64,000 bases of DNA from Oscillospiraceae bacterium. Its GTDB lineage: Bacteria; Bacillota; Clostridia; Oscillospirales; Oscillospiraceae. Shown here piece after piece: positions 17,678 through 25,182 of this stretch. The stretch's first letter is position 1. Each line of letters starts with the position of its first letter. The notes beneath the pieces were generated by a model, which saw nothing but the letters and a program-made list of their open reading frames with translations, was not told the origin of the DNA and did no database searches. The stretch lies in the NCBI GenBank assembly GCA_015068305.1, contig SVKV01000006.1, positions 19,506 through 83,505 of the forward strand, given 5' to 3'. The position numbers and the translations under genes were made by a program.

Positions 17678-18403
17678 TCAGGCAGATGACTTTCCTGTTG
17701 GGAAAGTCCCCAGCTCCTGCCACAATCCTACGGCGCGGCTCACGCCCAGCTCTGCGGCCAATTCCAGTTTCTTTTCGAGGCTTTCCGGGGTATCAAACAG
17801 AGTGAAATTAATGGAATCTCCGGTGATCTGCGTGCGGTAGCAGCAGCGCAAAGCTTCCTCATAGAAGCCGCCCTCAAGCTGCTGTGTGGGAAAAACCGGA
17901 TGATGGGTCATTCCTTTTTCTGTGATCTGCACCTCTTCCTGGCACAGGGCAGCCTCCAGCCAGATATCTCTTCCGCGCCACGGTGCGATGTGCTGCTCCG
18001 AAGGAATGTGAAGGGGAGCAGGGGAGAGAAAAACCGGACAGTCAAGGGGCTGCGCAAAGCCTTCGGTGACTGCTGCGGGACAGGGCAGCTTCTTAAGGAT
18101 CGTTGTCACCATTGCGACGGATTCGGGCTCCGGGGGACGCTGAAAGTCCAGCAAAACACTTTCGCAGCTTAGACGGGAAACCGCATCGGCAAGCTGACCG
18201 GCCACCAGATCGGGACTGTGGCCGGCGCAGGCCATCCGGTCGTTGAGAATGAGCATGGCTTTTTCCGGCAGGACATCCGGGATGCCGGCAAGACCTGCGC
18301 CGTAAGGGGAAAAGTGGCAGGCCATATAGGCGCAGGGAAAGGTGGGGGATGGCGCCGCGGAAATTTCAGTGGCAGTCATCGCAAGATAAAGGGGCAAAAC
18401 CAT
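17678..18403 (-). CDS. Uncharacterised protein, possible TIM-barrel type
   Basis: Not recognised. 241 residues, no signal peptide and no clear membrane helix. Segments such as MACHFSPYGAGL, ESVLLDFQRPPEPESV and the C-terminal LELAAELGVSRAVGLWQELG resemble strand-helix units of glycosidase-like barrels (the last one is like the end of GH18/YdhD-type domains), but no catalytic motif could be assigned. The start is taken at 18403, 7 bases from AGGGTGA, rather than the TTG at 18409. Its first codons overlap the promoter of the divergent yqeG gene. Codon use resembles the neighbours, so it is likely a real gene. Confidence 0.65.
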   Translation of the reverse strand: MVLPLYLAMTATEISAAPSPTFPCAYMACHFSPYGAGLAGIPDVLPEKAMLILNDRMACAGHSPDLVAGQLADAVSRLSCESVLLDFQRPPEPESVAMVTTILKKLPCPAAVTEGFAQPLDCPVFLSPAPLHIPSEQHIAPWRGRDIWLEAALCQEEVQITEKGMTHHPVFPTQQLEGGFYEEALRCCYRTQITGDSINFTLFDTPESLEKKLELAAELGVSRAVGLWQELGTFPTGKSSA

Positions 18404-18431
18404 GGACAAATCACCCTCGTCGTGTTATAAT
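18403..18431 (+). promoter_or_regulatory. Promoter of yqeG, overlapping the divergent gene's start
   Basis: -35 TGGACA (18403-18408) and -10 TATAAT (18426-18431), 17-base spacer. The -35 begins at the start codon of the minus-strand gene, so the two units share only about 60 bases. Confidence 0.7.
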
Positions 18432-18465
18432 TCATCCATATCCTATGAAAGCTAAGAGGTATGAT

Positions 18466-18978
18466 ATGCCTTTTCCGTTACTCCCCGGTATCATTACCGA
18501 CGAACTGACCGACCTGACCCCGGAACTGCTGCAGGAGCATGGCATCCGGCTGCTGATGATGGATTTTGATAATACCATCGTCCCCTATACCACCGATGCT
18601 CCCACCCCGCTGATGGAGCAGTGGCTCATGGATATGGCGGAATGTGATATCCACATTTGCGTTGTGTCCAACAGCAAGCGGGACCGGGTGAAGGTTTTCT
18701 GCAATAAATACGGCATTGCCTGCATCACCCACGCGAAGAAGCCCTTTACCAAAGGAATTCGGGAATGCCTTTCAAAGTATGGCATCCCGGCATCCGAAGC
18801 GGCGTTGGTGGGCGATCAGATCTACACCGATACCTTCGGTGCCAACAATGCAGGCTGCCTGCCCATTCTGGTCCGGGCAATCGACAATCATAATATCTGG
18901 CTGAAGCTGCGTCATGTGGCGGAACTGCCTTTTATTTTTGCTGCAAGAAAAAGGAGAATCAACCATGAAAAATCTTGA
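18466..18978 (+). CDS. YqeG-family HAD phosphatase
   Basis: HAD IIIA-type hydrolase of 170 residues. Motif I is LLMMDFDNTIVPY with the nucleophile and acid/base Asp (DxDNT), motif II is CVVSNSK, and motif III/IV region is KKPFTKG...ALVGDQIYTDTFGAN. Homologues such as B. subtilis YqeG and mitochondrial PTPMT-like Gep4 are thought to dephosphorylate a phospholipid precursor (phosphatidylglycerophosphate). The frame is open from 18349, but AAGAGGT just upstream supports the ATG at 18466, which gives the usual family length. It overlaps the next gene by 14 bases. Substrate is inferred only. Confidence 0.88.
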   Translation: MPFPLLPGIITDELTDLTPELLQEHGIRLLMMDFDNTIVPYTTDAPTPLMEQWLMDMAECDIHICVVSNSKRDRVKVFCNKYGIACITHAKKPFTKGIRECLSKYGIPASEAALVGDQIYTDTFGANNAGCLPILVRAIDNHNIWLKLRHVAELPFIFAARKRRINHEKS

Positions 18979-20026
18979 TAAGTATCTGTCCCTGCTGGGA
19001 GAAGAAGTGGACGGCCTGCTGCTGACCAGCCGCTACAGCCGTCACTACGGCGCTGAGTTTGACATTGCCGAGGGCGTTGCCATCGTCACCGCCAAGGGCT
19101 GCCGTTATTTCACCGACAGTCGCTACATCGAGTCCGCCCAGCGGGATCTGAAGGGCTTTGAGGTGCTGTGTGTCGACAAGATCGGCTACATGAAGCTCCT
19201 GAACGACGCCATCGCAGATTTCGGTGTTACCGTTCTGGGCTACGAAGAGCCCTATCTGACCGTTGCCGAGCTGATGGGCTATGAGAAGAATCTGAACGCC
19301 AAGCTGATTCCCTTCAATGAGAAGATCTATGCCTTCCGGGGCGTTAAGGAAAGCTGGGAGCTGGATCTGATGCGCAAGGCCCAGGATATCACCGATAAGG
19401 CTTTTGCTGAGGTGGTTACCCGCCTGAAGGCAGGCATGACTGAGCTGGAGCTCCAGGCAGAACTGATCTACTGCCTGTACAAGAACGGCGCCACCGGTCT
19501 GGCATTTGATCCCATCGTGGTTTCCGGCCCCAACACCAGCCTGCCCCACGGCGTGGCCGGCGAGCGTGTGATCTGCGAAGGCGACTTCGTGACCATGGAC
19601 TTCGGCGCTTCCTACATGGGCTACTGCTCCGATATGACCCGCACCGTTGCCGTTGGCTTTGCCACCGAGGAAATGAAGAAGGTCTACAACACCGTTCTGG
19701 AAGCACAGCTGGCAGGTCTGGCCGTCTCCAAGGCCGGTGTGCCCGGTATGGACATCGACGGCGCTGCCCGGAAGGTCATTGCCGATGCCGGTTACGGCGA
19801 GTACTTCGGCCATGGCTACGGCCACAGCCTGGGCCTGGAGATCCACGAGGGTCCCAACCCCAATCCCAGAAATGAGCTGGGTATGCCGGTGGGTGCGGTT
19901 GCTTCTGCCGAGCCCGGCATCTATCTGCCCGGCAAATTCGGTGTCCGCATTGAAGATACCTGCATTTATCTGGAGGATGGCATCGAAATTCTGACCCACA
20001 GCCCCAAAAATCTGATGATTATCTAA
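18965..20026 (+). CDS. Xaa-Pro peptidase, M24 family
   Basis: Metallopeptidase with pita-bread fold, 353 residues, acting on peptides with proline at the second position. The N-terminal creatinase-like domain (to about 125) is followed by the catalytic domain, where metal ligands are visible: MDFGASYMGYCSDMTRT (two Asp), HGYGHSLGLEIHEGP (His), AEPGIYLPG (Glu) and GVRIEDT (Glu). The ATG at 18965 follows AAGGAG and lies inside the end of yqeG, so the pair is co-transcribed. In many Firmicutes this gene precedes efp, as here. No terminator was found before the efp promoter. Confidence 0.93.
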   Translation: MKNLDKYLSLLGEEVDGLLLTSRYSRHYGAEFDIAEGVAIVTAKGCRYFTDSRYIESAQRDLKGFEVLCVDKIGYMKLLNDAIADFGVTVLGYEEPYLTVAELMGYEKNLNAKLIPFNEKIYAFRGVKESWELDLMRKAQDITDKAFAEVVTRLKAGMTELELQAELIYCLYKNGATGLAFDPIVVSGPNTSLPHGVAGERVICEGDFVTMDFGASYMGYCSDMTRTVAVGFATEEMKKVYNTVLEAQLAGLAVSKAGVPGMDIDGAARKVIADAGYGEYFGHGYGHSLGLEIHEGPNPNPRNELGMPVGAVASAEPGIYLPGKFGVRIEDTCIYLEDGIEILTHSPKNLMII

Positions 20027-20044
20027 AAAAATTGCGATTCCCTC

Positions 20045-20073
20045 TTGCAAATTGTATCTTCTTCGGTTAGAAT
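20045..20073 (+). promoter_or_regulatory. Promoter upstream of efp
   Basis: TTGCAA (20045-20050), 17-base spacer, TAGAAT (20068-20073), 65 bases before the efp start. Confidence 0.6.
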
Positions 20074-20137
20074 ATACAAGTTAAAGTATGCAAACATAAA
20101 ACATCCGCAAGGATGACCATTTTAGGAGGATATTACA

Positions 20138-20701
20138 ATGATTTCTGCAGGCGATATTCGCAACGGCATTACTTTCGAGATGGACGGCAAGGTTATGCAG
20201 GTCATCGAGTTCCAGCACGTCAAGCCCGGCAAGGGCGCTGCATTCGTTCGCGTGAAGATGCGCAACGTCATCACCGGCGGCGTGACCGAAACTTCCCTGA
20301 ACCCCTCTGCCAAGTTCCCCACCGCTTTCATTGAGAGAAAGAAGATGGAGTACTCCTACAACGACGGCTCCCTGTACTACTTCATGGACCAGGAGACCTA
20401 CGAGCTGGAGCCCATCGACGGCGCTAACCTGGACGACTCCTTCAAGTTCGTCAAGGAGAACGACGTTTGCACCATCATGAGCTACAAGGGCAAGGTCTTC
20501 GGCGTCGAAGTCCCCAACTTTGTTGACCTGGTTGTTACCGAGACCGAGCCCGGTTTTGCCGGCAACACCGCTACCAACGTCACCAAGCCCGCTACCGTTG
20601 AGACCGGCGCTGAGGTGAAGGTGCCCCTGTTTATCAACGAGGGCGACAAGATCCAGATCGACACCCGTACCGGTGAGTACCTGGGCCGTTCCAAGGCTTA
20701 A
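20138..20701 (+). CDS. efp: Elongation factor P
   Basis: tRNA-shaped factor that relieves ribosome stalling at polyproline. 187 residues with the three beta domains. The loop at residues 28-35 reads VKPGKGAA with Lys32 at the tip, the position modified in many bacteria. The C-terminal [16 protein letters not shown] is the family signature. TTTAGGAGG precedes the start. It follows the M24 peptidase gene, the conserved order. The intergenic stretch after it holds a hairpin-containing element and a strong terminator ahead of the next gene. Confidence 0.98.
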   Translation: MISAGDIRNGITFEMDGKVMQVIEFQHVKPGKGAAFVRVKMRNVITGGVTETSLNPSAKFPTAFIERKKMEYSYNDGSLYYFMDQETYELEPIDGANLDDSFKFVKENDVCTIMSYKGKVFGVEVPNFVDLVVTETEPGFAGNTATNVTKPATVETGAEVKVPLFINEGDKIQIDTRTGEYLGRSKA

Positions 20702-20900
20702 GTTTATAGCGGTCACCGCTGTAAATCCTTTTCTGCCCTGTTGGCGTGTCTTTCGGCGCAGCTCGGCAGTTTGAAATCCTTGAAATACACAAAGTATTCC
20801 TTCGGTTTTGAACTTTGATCTGCACCAAAATCCGTCGCCATCTGTACAAAAAAGTCTTTTCATCGGCGCCCGACTGTCCGATTGGATAAACTGTTAATTT
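20702..20900 (+). repeat. Structured intergenic element downstream of efp (candidate dispersed repeat)
   Basis: About 200 non-coding bases. An imperfect hairpin with several G-U pairs is formed by 20770-20788 and 20794-20812 around the loop ACAAA; a short palindrome AGCGGT-C-ACCGCT sits at 20708-20720. No credible coding sequence was found on either strand. From memory, segments like this recur between genes in related Oscillospiraceae and give rise to spurious small predicted proteins, but this could not be checked here. Confidence 0.4.
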
Positions 20901-20901
20901 C

Positions 20902-20930
20902 GGGGGACGATGCGCATCGTCCCCCTTTTT
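20902..20930 (+). terminator. Perfect 24-bp palindromic terminator upstream of the acidic zinc-ribbon gene
   Basis: GGGGGACGATGC and its exact complement (20902-20925) followed by TTTTTC. It stands 27 bases before the next start codon. No promoter was found between efp and this hairpin, so the downstream gene may rely on read-through. Confidence 0.8.
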
Positions 20931-20956
20931 CAAAATTGTAGTAAGGAGTAATTACT

Positions 20957-21403
20957 ATGACCATTTCTGAAAAGTCCGCTTACCTGAAGGGCCTGATGGA
21001 CGGCCTGAAGCTCAGCACCGAGACTGATGAGGGCAAGATGATTGCCGCCATCGTGGATCTGCTGGGTGATCTGACCCGCAAGGTTACCGACATCGAGGAT
21101 ACCACCATCGCCATCTCCGATGAGCTGGATGAGATCGAAGAGGATCTGGATGCCATCGAGGACTTCATCATGGACGAAGATGAGGATGACTACGAGGACG
21201 AAGAGGACTTCGACTGGGACGACGAGGACGAGGAATTCGAGGAAGGCTTCGACTTCGGCGACGAGGACACCACCATCTACGAAGTTCAGTGTGTCTGCGG
21301 CGAAGTGATCAACTTCGACGAGGAGACCCTGGAAGAGGGCTCCATCATTTGCCCCAACTGCGGCGAGACTCTGGAATTCGACGTGGAAGAGGACGAAGAG
21401 TAA
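20957..21403 (+). CDS. CD1247-type acidic protein with C-terminal zinc ribbon
   Basis: 148 residues in three parts: an N-terminal helical region (SAYLKGLMDGLKL... LLGDLTRKVTDIEDT) of the type named after Clostridioides difficile CD1247, a very acidic linker of Asp/Glu (about residues 60-105), and a zinc ribbon CVCGE...CPNCG. The acidic middle and ribbon suggest binding to a basic partner such as RNA polymerase, ribosome or a nucleoprotein, but no function is known. AAGGAG lies 8 bases upstream of the ATG. It follows efp and a strong palindromic terminator and is followed by its own terminator. Confidence 0.8.
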   Translation: MTISEKSAYLKGLMDGLKLSTETDEGKMIAAIVDLLGDLTRKVTDIEDTTIAISDELDEIEEDLDAIEDFIMDEDEDDYEDEEDFDWDDEDEEFEEGFDFGDEDTTIYEVQCVCGEVINFDEETLEEGSIICPNCGETLEFDVEEDEE

Positions 21404-21415
21404 TCAGGAATACTG

Positions 21416-21448
21416 AACCCGGGTATGCGAGCGCATACCCGGGTTTTC
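21416..21448 (+). terminator. Terminator after the acidic zinc-ribbon gene
   Basis: AACCCGGGTATGCG (21416-21429) pairs with CGCATACCCGGGTT (21432-21445), then TTC. Confidence 0.88.
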
Positions 21449-21500
21449 TGCATTTATAGACTGTTTTTCTAATGACGGCAGAACTATTGGAACGGTCAAT

Positions 21501-21529
21501 TTGTACAAATGAAACTGATGTGCTATGAT
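21501..21529 (+). promoter_or_regulatory. Promoter of the DCCP-like reductase gene
   Basis: TTGTAC (21501-21506), 17-base spacer, TATGAT (21524-21529); leader of about 63 bases. Confidence 0.6.
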
Positions 21530-21598
21530 AATTCTATGTAGTTCGCACAGTTTTGCTTTTGCTGCAATCAGAATAAACAAATATACAGGAGGATAAAT

Positions 21599-22873
21599 AT
21601 GGCCAATTATGTTGAAATGTGGAAGGATCTGGGAATGAATCTGGAAAACCATGACCTGCTGTGTCAGGTGCTCCCCACCGCTGTGGGTGATGTGTTCCTG
21701 TCCCAGGAGAACCGCCCCAATGCGATGGATTTCTGGGATCTGGTCATCTCCGAAGTTCATGGCATTCGCCCTGCTGAGCTGATCGAAGCCCAGAAGGCAG
21801 GCAGAAAAGTCTTTGGCACTTTCTGCGTCTATGTTCCTGATGAAGTTGTCATTGCTGCCAATGGTATCGTTACCGGCCTGTGCGGTGGCTCCCAGTTCTG
21901 GGTTCCCGACGGCGAGACTGTTTTGCCCAAGGCTACCTGTCCTCTGGTGAAGGCATCTGTCGGCGCAAGATTGGGCAAGACCTGTCCGTTCTTCCGGATT
22001 GCGGATATGTATGTCGGTGAGACTACCTGTGACGGCAAGAAGAAGGCCTATGAGATCCTGGGTGAGGATGTTCCCATGTACATCATGGACCTGCCTCAGA
22101 TGAAGCGGCCCAAGGATATCGTCAAGTGGAAGGAAGAAATTGCCGACTTTGCCAAAAAGGTCGAAGAGTTCACCGGCAATGAAATTACTGTGGAGAAGCT
22201 GAACGAGGCCATCCACATCATCAACGAGCGCCGCAAGGCCATGGCCCGTGTTTATGAGTGCCGCAAATCCGAGTGCCTGCCCATCTCCGGCCGTGATGCT
22301 CTGCTGATGACTCAGATTTCCTTCTTTGATGATCCTGTCCGCTGCGCTCAGATGTGCAACCGTCTGGCAGACGAGCTGGAGCAGAGAATCAAGGACGGTG
22401 TTTCTGTGGTTCCCGCCGGAACCAAGCGCATTCTGGTCACCGGCACTCCTCTGGCTGTTCCCAACTGGAAGCTGCATAACATCATCGAAACCAGCGGCGG
22501 TGCTGTTGTCTGCGAGGAGATGTGCACCGGCACCCGCTACTTCACCAACCTGGTGGATGAGACCAAGACCACGCTGGATGAGCAGTTCATGGCTCTGTCC
22601 GAACGCTACATGAAGACCAATTGCGCCTGCTTTACCCCCAACACCGGCCGTATCGAGGACATCCTGGAGCTGGTCAAGGAGTACAAGGTCGACGGTGTCA
22701 TCGACTGCAGCCTGAAGTTCTGCTGCCTGTATGATACGGAAAAGCGCGGTGTTGCTGCTGCACTGAAGGAAGCCGGAATTCCTGTGCTGAGCCTGGAAAC
22801 CGACTATGCCGATACCGATGCCGAGCAGCTGCGCACCAGAATCGGTGCTTTCATCGAACTGCTCAATGGCTGA
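21599..22873 (+). CDS. Double-cubane-cluster protein-like anaerobic reductase (2-hydroxyacyl-CoA dehydratase family)
   Basis: 424 residues of the HgdB/FldC/BcrC superfamily, of the single-subunit type known as DCCP (E. coli YjiM, Carboxydothermus DCCP), which holds a [8Fe-9S] double cubane and performs low-potential ATP-driven reductions. Cys-bearing blocks include GTFCVYVPDE, GLCGGS, ATCPLVKAS, KTCPFFRIAD and ETTCDGKKKAYE, then CEEMCTG and KFCCLYD in the C-terminal half. The physiological substrate of DCCP is unknown. AGGAGG precedes the ATG. The stop overlaps the DUF3343 gene. No ATP-dependent activator (HgdC type) is in the window, so it must be encoded elsewhere. Confidence 0.82.
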   Translation: MANYVEMWKDLGMNLENHDLLCQVLPTAVGDVFLSQENRPNAMDFWDLVISEVHGIRPAELIEAQKAGRKVFGTFCVYVPDEVVIAANGIVTGLCGGSQFWVPDGETVLPKATCPLVKASVGARLGKTCPFFRIADMYVGETTCDGKKKAYEILGEDVPMYIMDLPQMKRPKDIVKWKEEIADFAKKVEEFTGNEITVEKLNEAIHIINERRKAMARVYECRKSECLPISGRDALLMTQISFFDDPVRCAQMCNRLADELEQRIKDGVSVVPAGTKRILVTGTPLAVPNWKLHNIIETSGGAVVCEEMCTGTRYFTNLVDETKTTLDEQFMALSERYMKTNCACFTPNTGRIEDILELVKEYKVDGVIDCSLKFCCLYDTEKRGVAAALKEAGIPVLSLETDYADTDAEQLRTRIGAFIELLNG

Positions 22874-23138
22874 TCCGGATCTTCGTTGGTACGTCATGTT
22901 TGCCAACTATGAGCAAGGTTTGGCACTGCGGGACCTATTAATGAAGCATGGCGTGAAAAACCGCATTGCACCGGCTCCCAGGAGCATTCAAGGGGAACTC
23001 AGCTGCGGCATGAGTTTGCTGATTGAGGATGCGGATATTGAATCTGCCTTGACATGCATTGTGACAAACAATGGAGCGTACCATAGCATTGTACCGCTAA
23101 GAAATCAAATCAAATCCCGACGGGATAAATATTGCTGA
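22866..23138 (+). CDS. DUF3343 protein, putative Se/S carrier-like
   Basis: 90 residues beginning MADPDLRWYVMFANYEQ. The family pattern is seen: an N-terminal beta-alpha unit for a small ferredoxin-like fold, then RIAPAPRSIQGELSCGMSLLIED with the single conserved Cys before GMS. Pfam describes DUF3343 as a possible sulfur or selenium carrier; function is unproven. The start overlaps the reductase stop by 8 bases, so the two proteins are translationally coupled and probably act together, for example in cluster supply or electron delivery (inference). Confidence 0.78.
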   Translation: MADPDLRWYVMFANYEQGLALRDLLMKHGVKNRIAPAPRSIQGELSCGMSLLIEDADIESALTCIVTNNGAYHSIVPLRNQIKSRRDKYC

Positions 23139-24470
23139 TCATTGACTCCTCCGTTCATGAATTTGGGCGGAGGAGTTTTTTAGATCCCCGGTTGCCGGAT
23201 TCTCCAGCAGTTTTCCGCCTTCTGTGAACCGGGAGCCGTGGCAGGGGCAGTCCCAGCTTCGCTCCGCCGGATTCCATTTCAGTGCACAGCCCAGATGGGG
23301 GCACCGGGGCTTTGTGGGCGTGAGCAGATTGAACGTGGATTCCACCGCATTAACCGCCAGCTGGGGCCGCAGGATGGTCCTGGAGGGGGAGAAAAGCTCG
23401 GCATAGGGATTGGACCTGCCCTGGACCAAGTCCGCCAAAAGATGTGCGGAGACCATGGAGGCGGTCATGCCCCATTTGTTGAAGCCGGTGGCGACAAAAA
23501 GGTTTGGCGTATTGGCGCTGTACTGGCCGATATAGGGAATCCCGTCCAGCGTTATGCAGTCCTGGGTGGCCCAGCGGCAAACCTCCCGGGATTGGGGGTA
23601 GTGCTTTTTTGCAAAGGCCTCCAGTTCCGCCCAGCAGCCGCCCTGCTTTCCGGTCCGGTGCCCGCCGCCTCCGAGCAGCAGCACATCCCCATAACTGCGG
23701 AAGGAAAGACCGTCCGTTGCCCCATCCAGATACATGCCCTCCGGCTGCGGCGCATTTTTCAGCGCCAGGACGTAGGAGCGCCGCTGATACAGTTTCAGAA
23801 AATAGAGACCGTGCTTGTTGAAAATAGGGAAGTGGGTGGCAACAATGATTTTTTCCGGGAAGATTTTGCCGCTGTCTGTGATGACTGCGGTTCCGTCGAA
23901 TGCTTTGACTGCCGTGTGCTCATAAATGCGCAGCTCTTTTGCAATGCCGGCAGCAAATTTCAGCGGATGAAACTGAGCCTGGTTCGGAAAAGAAACTGCC
24001 CCGGAAACCGGAAGAGGCAGGGGGAGGCGGCTGTGGAATTCTGCCGGGATACCCAGCTGATGCAGGGCCTGCCACTCCTGCATCGGGCTGTCCGTGTCTG
24101 CAGTTGCATAGATATAATTATCCCGGACCTCAAAATCGCAGGCAACAGACCGGCACATCTTCCGGTACCGGGTCAGTGCATCCTCGTTGGCCTGCCAGTA
24201 AAGCCGGGCCTTCTCCGGACCGAAGCGGCGCAGCAGCTTGTGATAAACAAGACCGTGCTGGGTCGTGATTTTGGCGGTGGTGTTCCGGGAAACGCCATGC
24301 ATGATCGTATCCGCTTCGATCAGCGCATAATTGACACCCTCCCGGTGGAGCTGATGGGCGCACAGAATGCCCGCCAGACCGCCGCCAATAATCAGCACAT
24401 CGGTATTTAAGTCCTGCTGCAGTTTCGCAAAAGAGGGGAGCTGTATTTCAGCCCAGATGGAGTTGTTCAT
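23139..24470 (-). CDS. FAD-dependent oxidoreductase with C-terminal Rieske domain
   Basis: 443 residues. A D-amino-acid-oxidase/glycine-oxidase-like FAD domain begins with DVLIIGGGLAGILCAHQL, and contains LFVATGFNKWGMT near its end. Residues about 385-435 form a Rieske [2Fe-2S] domain with CPHLGC and CPCHGS supplying two Cys and two His. Such fusions occur widely in Gram-positive bacteria with unknown substrates. No signal sequence. The 3' end overlaps the terminator of the convergent DUF3343 unit. The start ATG has only a weak site (GGTGATGAT). Confidence 0.87.
   Translation of the reverse strand: MNNSIWAEIQLPSFAKLQQDLNTDVLIIGGGLAGILCAHQLHREGVNYALIEADTIMHGVSRNTTAKITTQHGLVYHKLLRRFGPEKARLYWQANEDALTRYRKMCRSVACDFEVRDNYIYATADTDSPMQEWQALHQLGIPAEFHSRLPLPLPVSGAVSFPNQAQFHPLKFAAGIAKELRIYEHTAVKAFDGTAVITDSGKIFPEKIIVATHFPIFNKHGLYFLKLYQRRSYVLALKNAPQPEGMYLDGATDGLSFRSYGDVLLLGGGGHRTGKQGGCWAELEAFAKKHYPQSREVCRWATQDCITLDGIPYIGQYSANTPNLFVATGFNKWGMTASMVSAHLLADLVQGRSNPYAELFSPSRTILRPQLAVNAVESTFNLLTPTKPRCPHLGCALKWNPAERSWDCPCHGSRFTEGGKLLENPATGDLKNSSAQIHERRSQ
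23145..23181 (+). terminator. Terminator of the DCCP-DUF3343 unit
   Basis: ACTCCTCCG (23145-23153) pairs with CGGAGGAGT (23168-23176), followed by a T run. It lies inside the 3' end of the convergent oxidoreductase gene. Confidence 0.75.
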
Positions 24471-24618
24471 ATCATCACCGGCAGTAGTATGCGCGGTGGG
24501 AGAAGAATTAATCCCGGATCAGTGCTTTCATAGTGCGGTACCTTCTAACGGAATCCGATGTCGGGAACAGTGAAATGCCAAATTATAAGAATATGACTGT
24601 TAGTCGTGTTGAATTTTT

Positions 24619-24669
24619 AAAAAAATGAGCATCTGCCAACAGTCATACCGACTGCCGTCAGATGCTCAT
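24619..24669 (-). terminator. Minus-strand terminator at the left edge of the structured element
   Basis: An 11-bp stem (24625-24635 with 24659-24669) with an inner CAGTC/GACTG hairpin, followed on the minus strand by seven T (24619-24625). It would end minus-strand transcription coming from the tRNA side. Confidence 0.65.
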
Positions 24670-24757
24670 GGACTTTCCCACGCCCTAACTGACTGTCCAC
24701 CGGACAGTCAGTTACCCCGTCTTCGCCGGGGCCGGGCTTTCAAGTCCGTGCCACGTC
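24670..24757. ncRNA. Unidentified structured RNA candidate, strand unresolved
   Basis: Between two outward-facing terminators lie strong nested stems: GGACTT (24670-24675) with AAGTCC (24742-24747) enclosing a perfect 13-bp hairpin (24686-24698 with 24702-24714, loop ACC) and CCCCG/CGGGG (24715-24719 with 24727-24731). This arrangement looks like a folded multi-branch RNA, but it matches no family I recognise (not 6S, SRP, tmRNA or RNase P). No convincing promoter was found on either strand, so it could also be an untranscribed or relic element. Confidence 0.4.
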
Positions 24758-24792
24758 AAAAAACGCCAACCGCAAATGCGGTTGGCGTTTTT

Positions 24793-24793
<1 letters not shown>
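24758..24793. terminator. Bidirectional terminator next to tRNA-Trp
   Basis: CGCCAACCGC (24764-24773), loop AAAT, GCGGTTGGCG (24778-24787), with six A before and six T after, so it can work in both directions. On the minus strand it ends the two-tRNA transcript. Confidence 0.88.
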
Positions 24794-24868
<75 letters not shown>

Positions 24869-24905
24869 ATGTAAATATAAAGGGCGTTGCCGCCCGTATT
24901 TTTTG

Positions 24906-24982
24906 TGGTGGGCCTTCAGGGATTCGAACCCGGGACTATCCGGTTATGAGCCGGAGGCTCTAACCAACTGAGCTAAAGGCCC
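24906..24982 (-). tRNA. tRNA with CAT anticodon, probably tRNA-Ile2 (lysidine type)
   Basis: Minus-strand tRNA of 77 bases with encoded CCA. Acceptor GGGCCTT/AAGGCCC, anticodon loop CTCATAA. C4-G69 and C5-G68 in the acceptor stem are recognition elements of TilS, and the overall sequence resembles Bacillus tRNA-Ile2 more than elongator tRNA-Met, so isoleucine identity after lysidine modification is favoured. Elongator Met remains possible. Confidence 0.9.
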
Positions 24983-25017
24983 ATCGGTCGCGGGTGCTGA
25001 GCACCAATCACTTGGAT

Positions 25018-25046
25018 ATGATAGCACATAGGTGCGCTTCTGTCAA
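25018..25046 (-). promoter_or_regulatory. Promoter of the two-tRNA transcript
   Basis: On the minus strand TTGACA (25041-25046), 17-base spacer, TATCAT (25018-25023), followed by about 35 bases to the first tRNA. Confidence 0.82.
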
Positions 25047-25095
25047 GGTTTTTCTTTGGCGATTTTTGCGAAATTTGGTTGCATATTTCAAAATC

Positions 25096-25124
25096 TTGAC
25101 AGTGGTACGGCATGGAACTATAAT
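25096..25124 (+). promoter_or_regulatory. Sigma-A promoter of the OYE-aconitase X operon
   Basis: TTGACA (25096-25101), 17-base spacer, TATAAT (25119-25124). A fully consensus promoter, which suggests strong basal expression. Confidence 0.87.
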
Positions 25125-25182
25125 AAAACTATCAGTAGCGAAATACTGAATTGACCACCAAAAGATAAGGAGTGGATACAAA

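Noticed and set aside
20634..20933. Minus-strand small protein read through the efp-downstream element
   Set aside because: It overlaps the efp 3' end and terminator and lacks a start signal; the sequence behaves as a structured non-coding element, and this kind of frame is a common spurious call.
24470..24625. Mobile element remnant around the structured intergenic region
   Set aside because: No terminal inverted repeats with target duplication, no transposase fragment, and the stems end in proper terminators, which better fits an RNA element.
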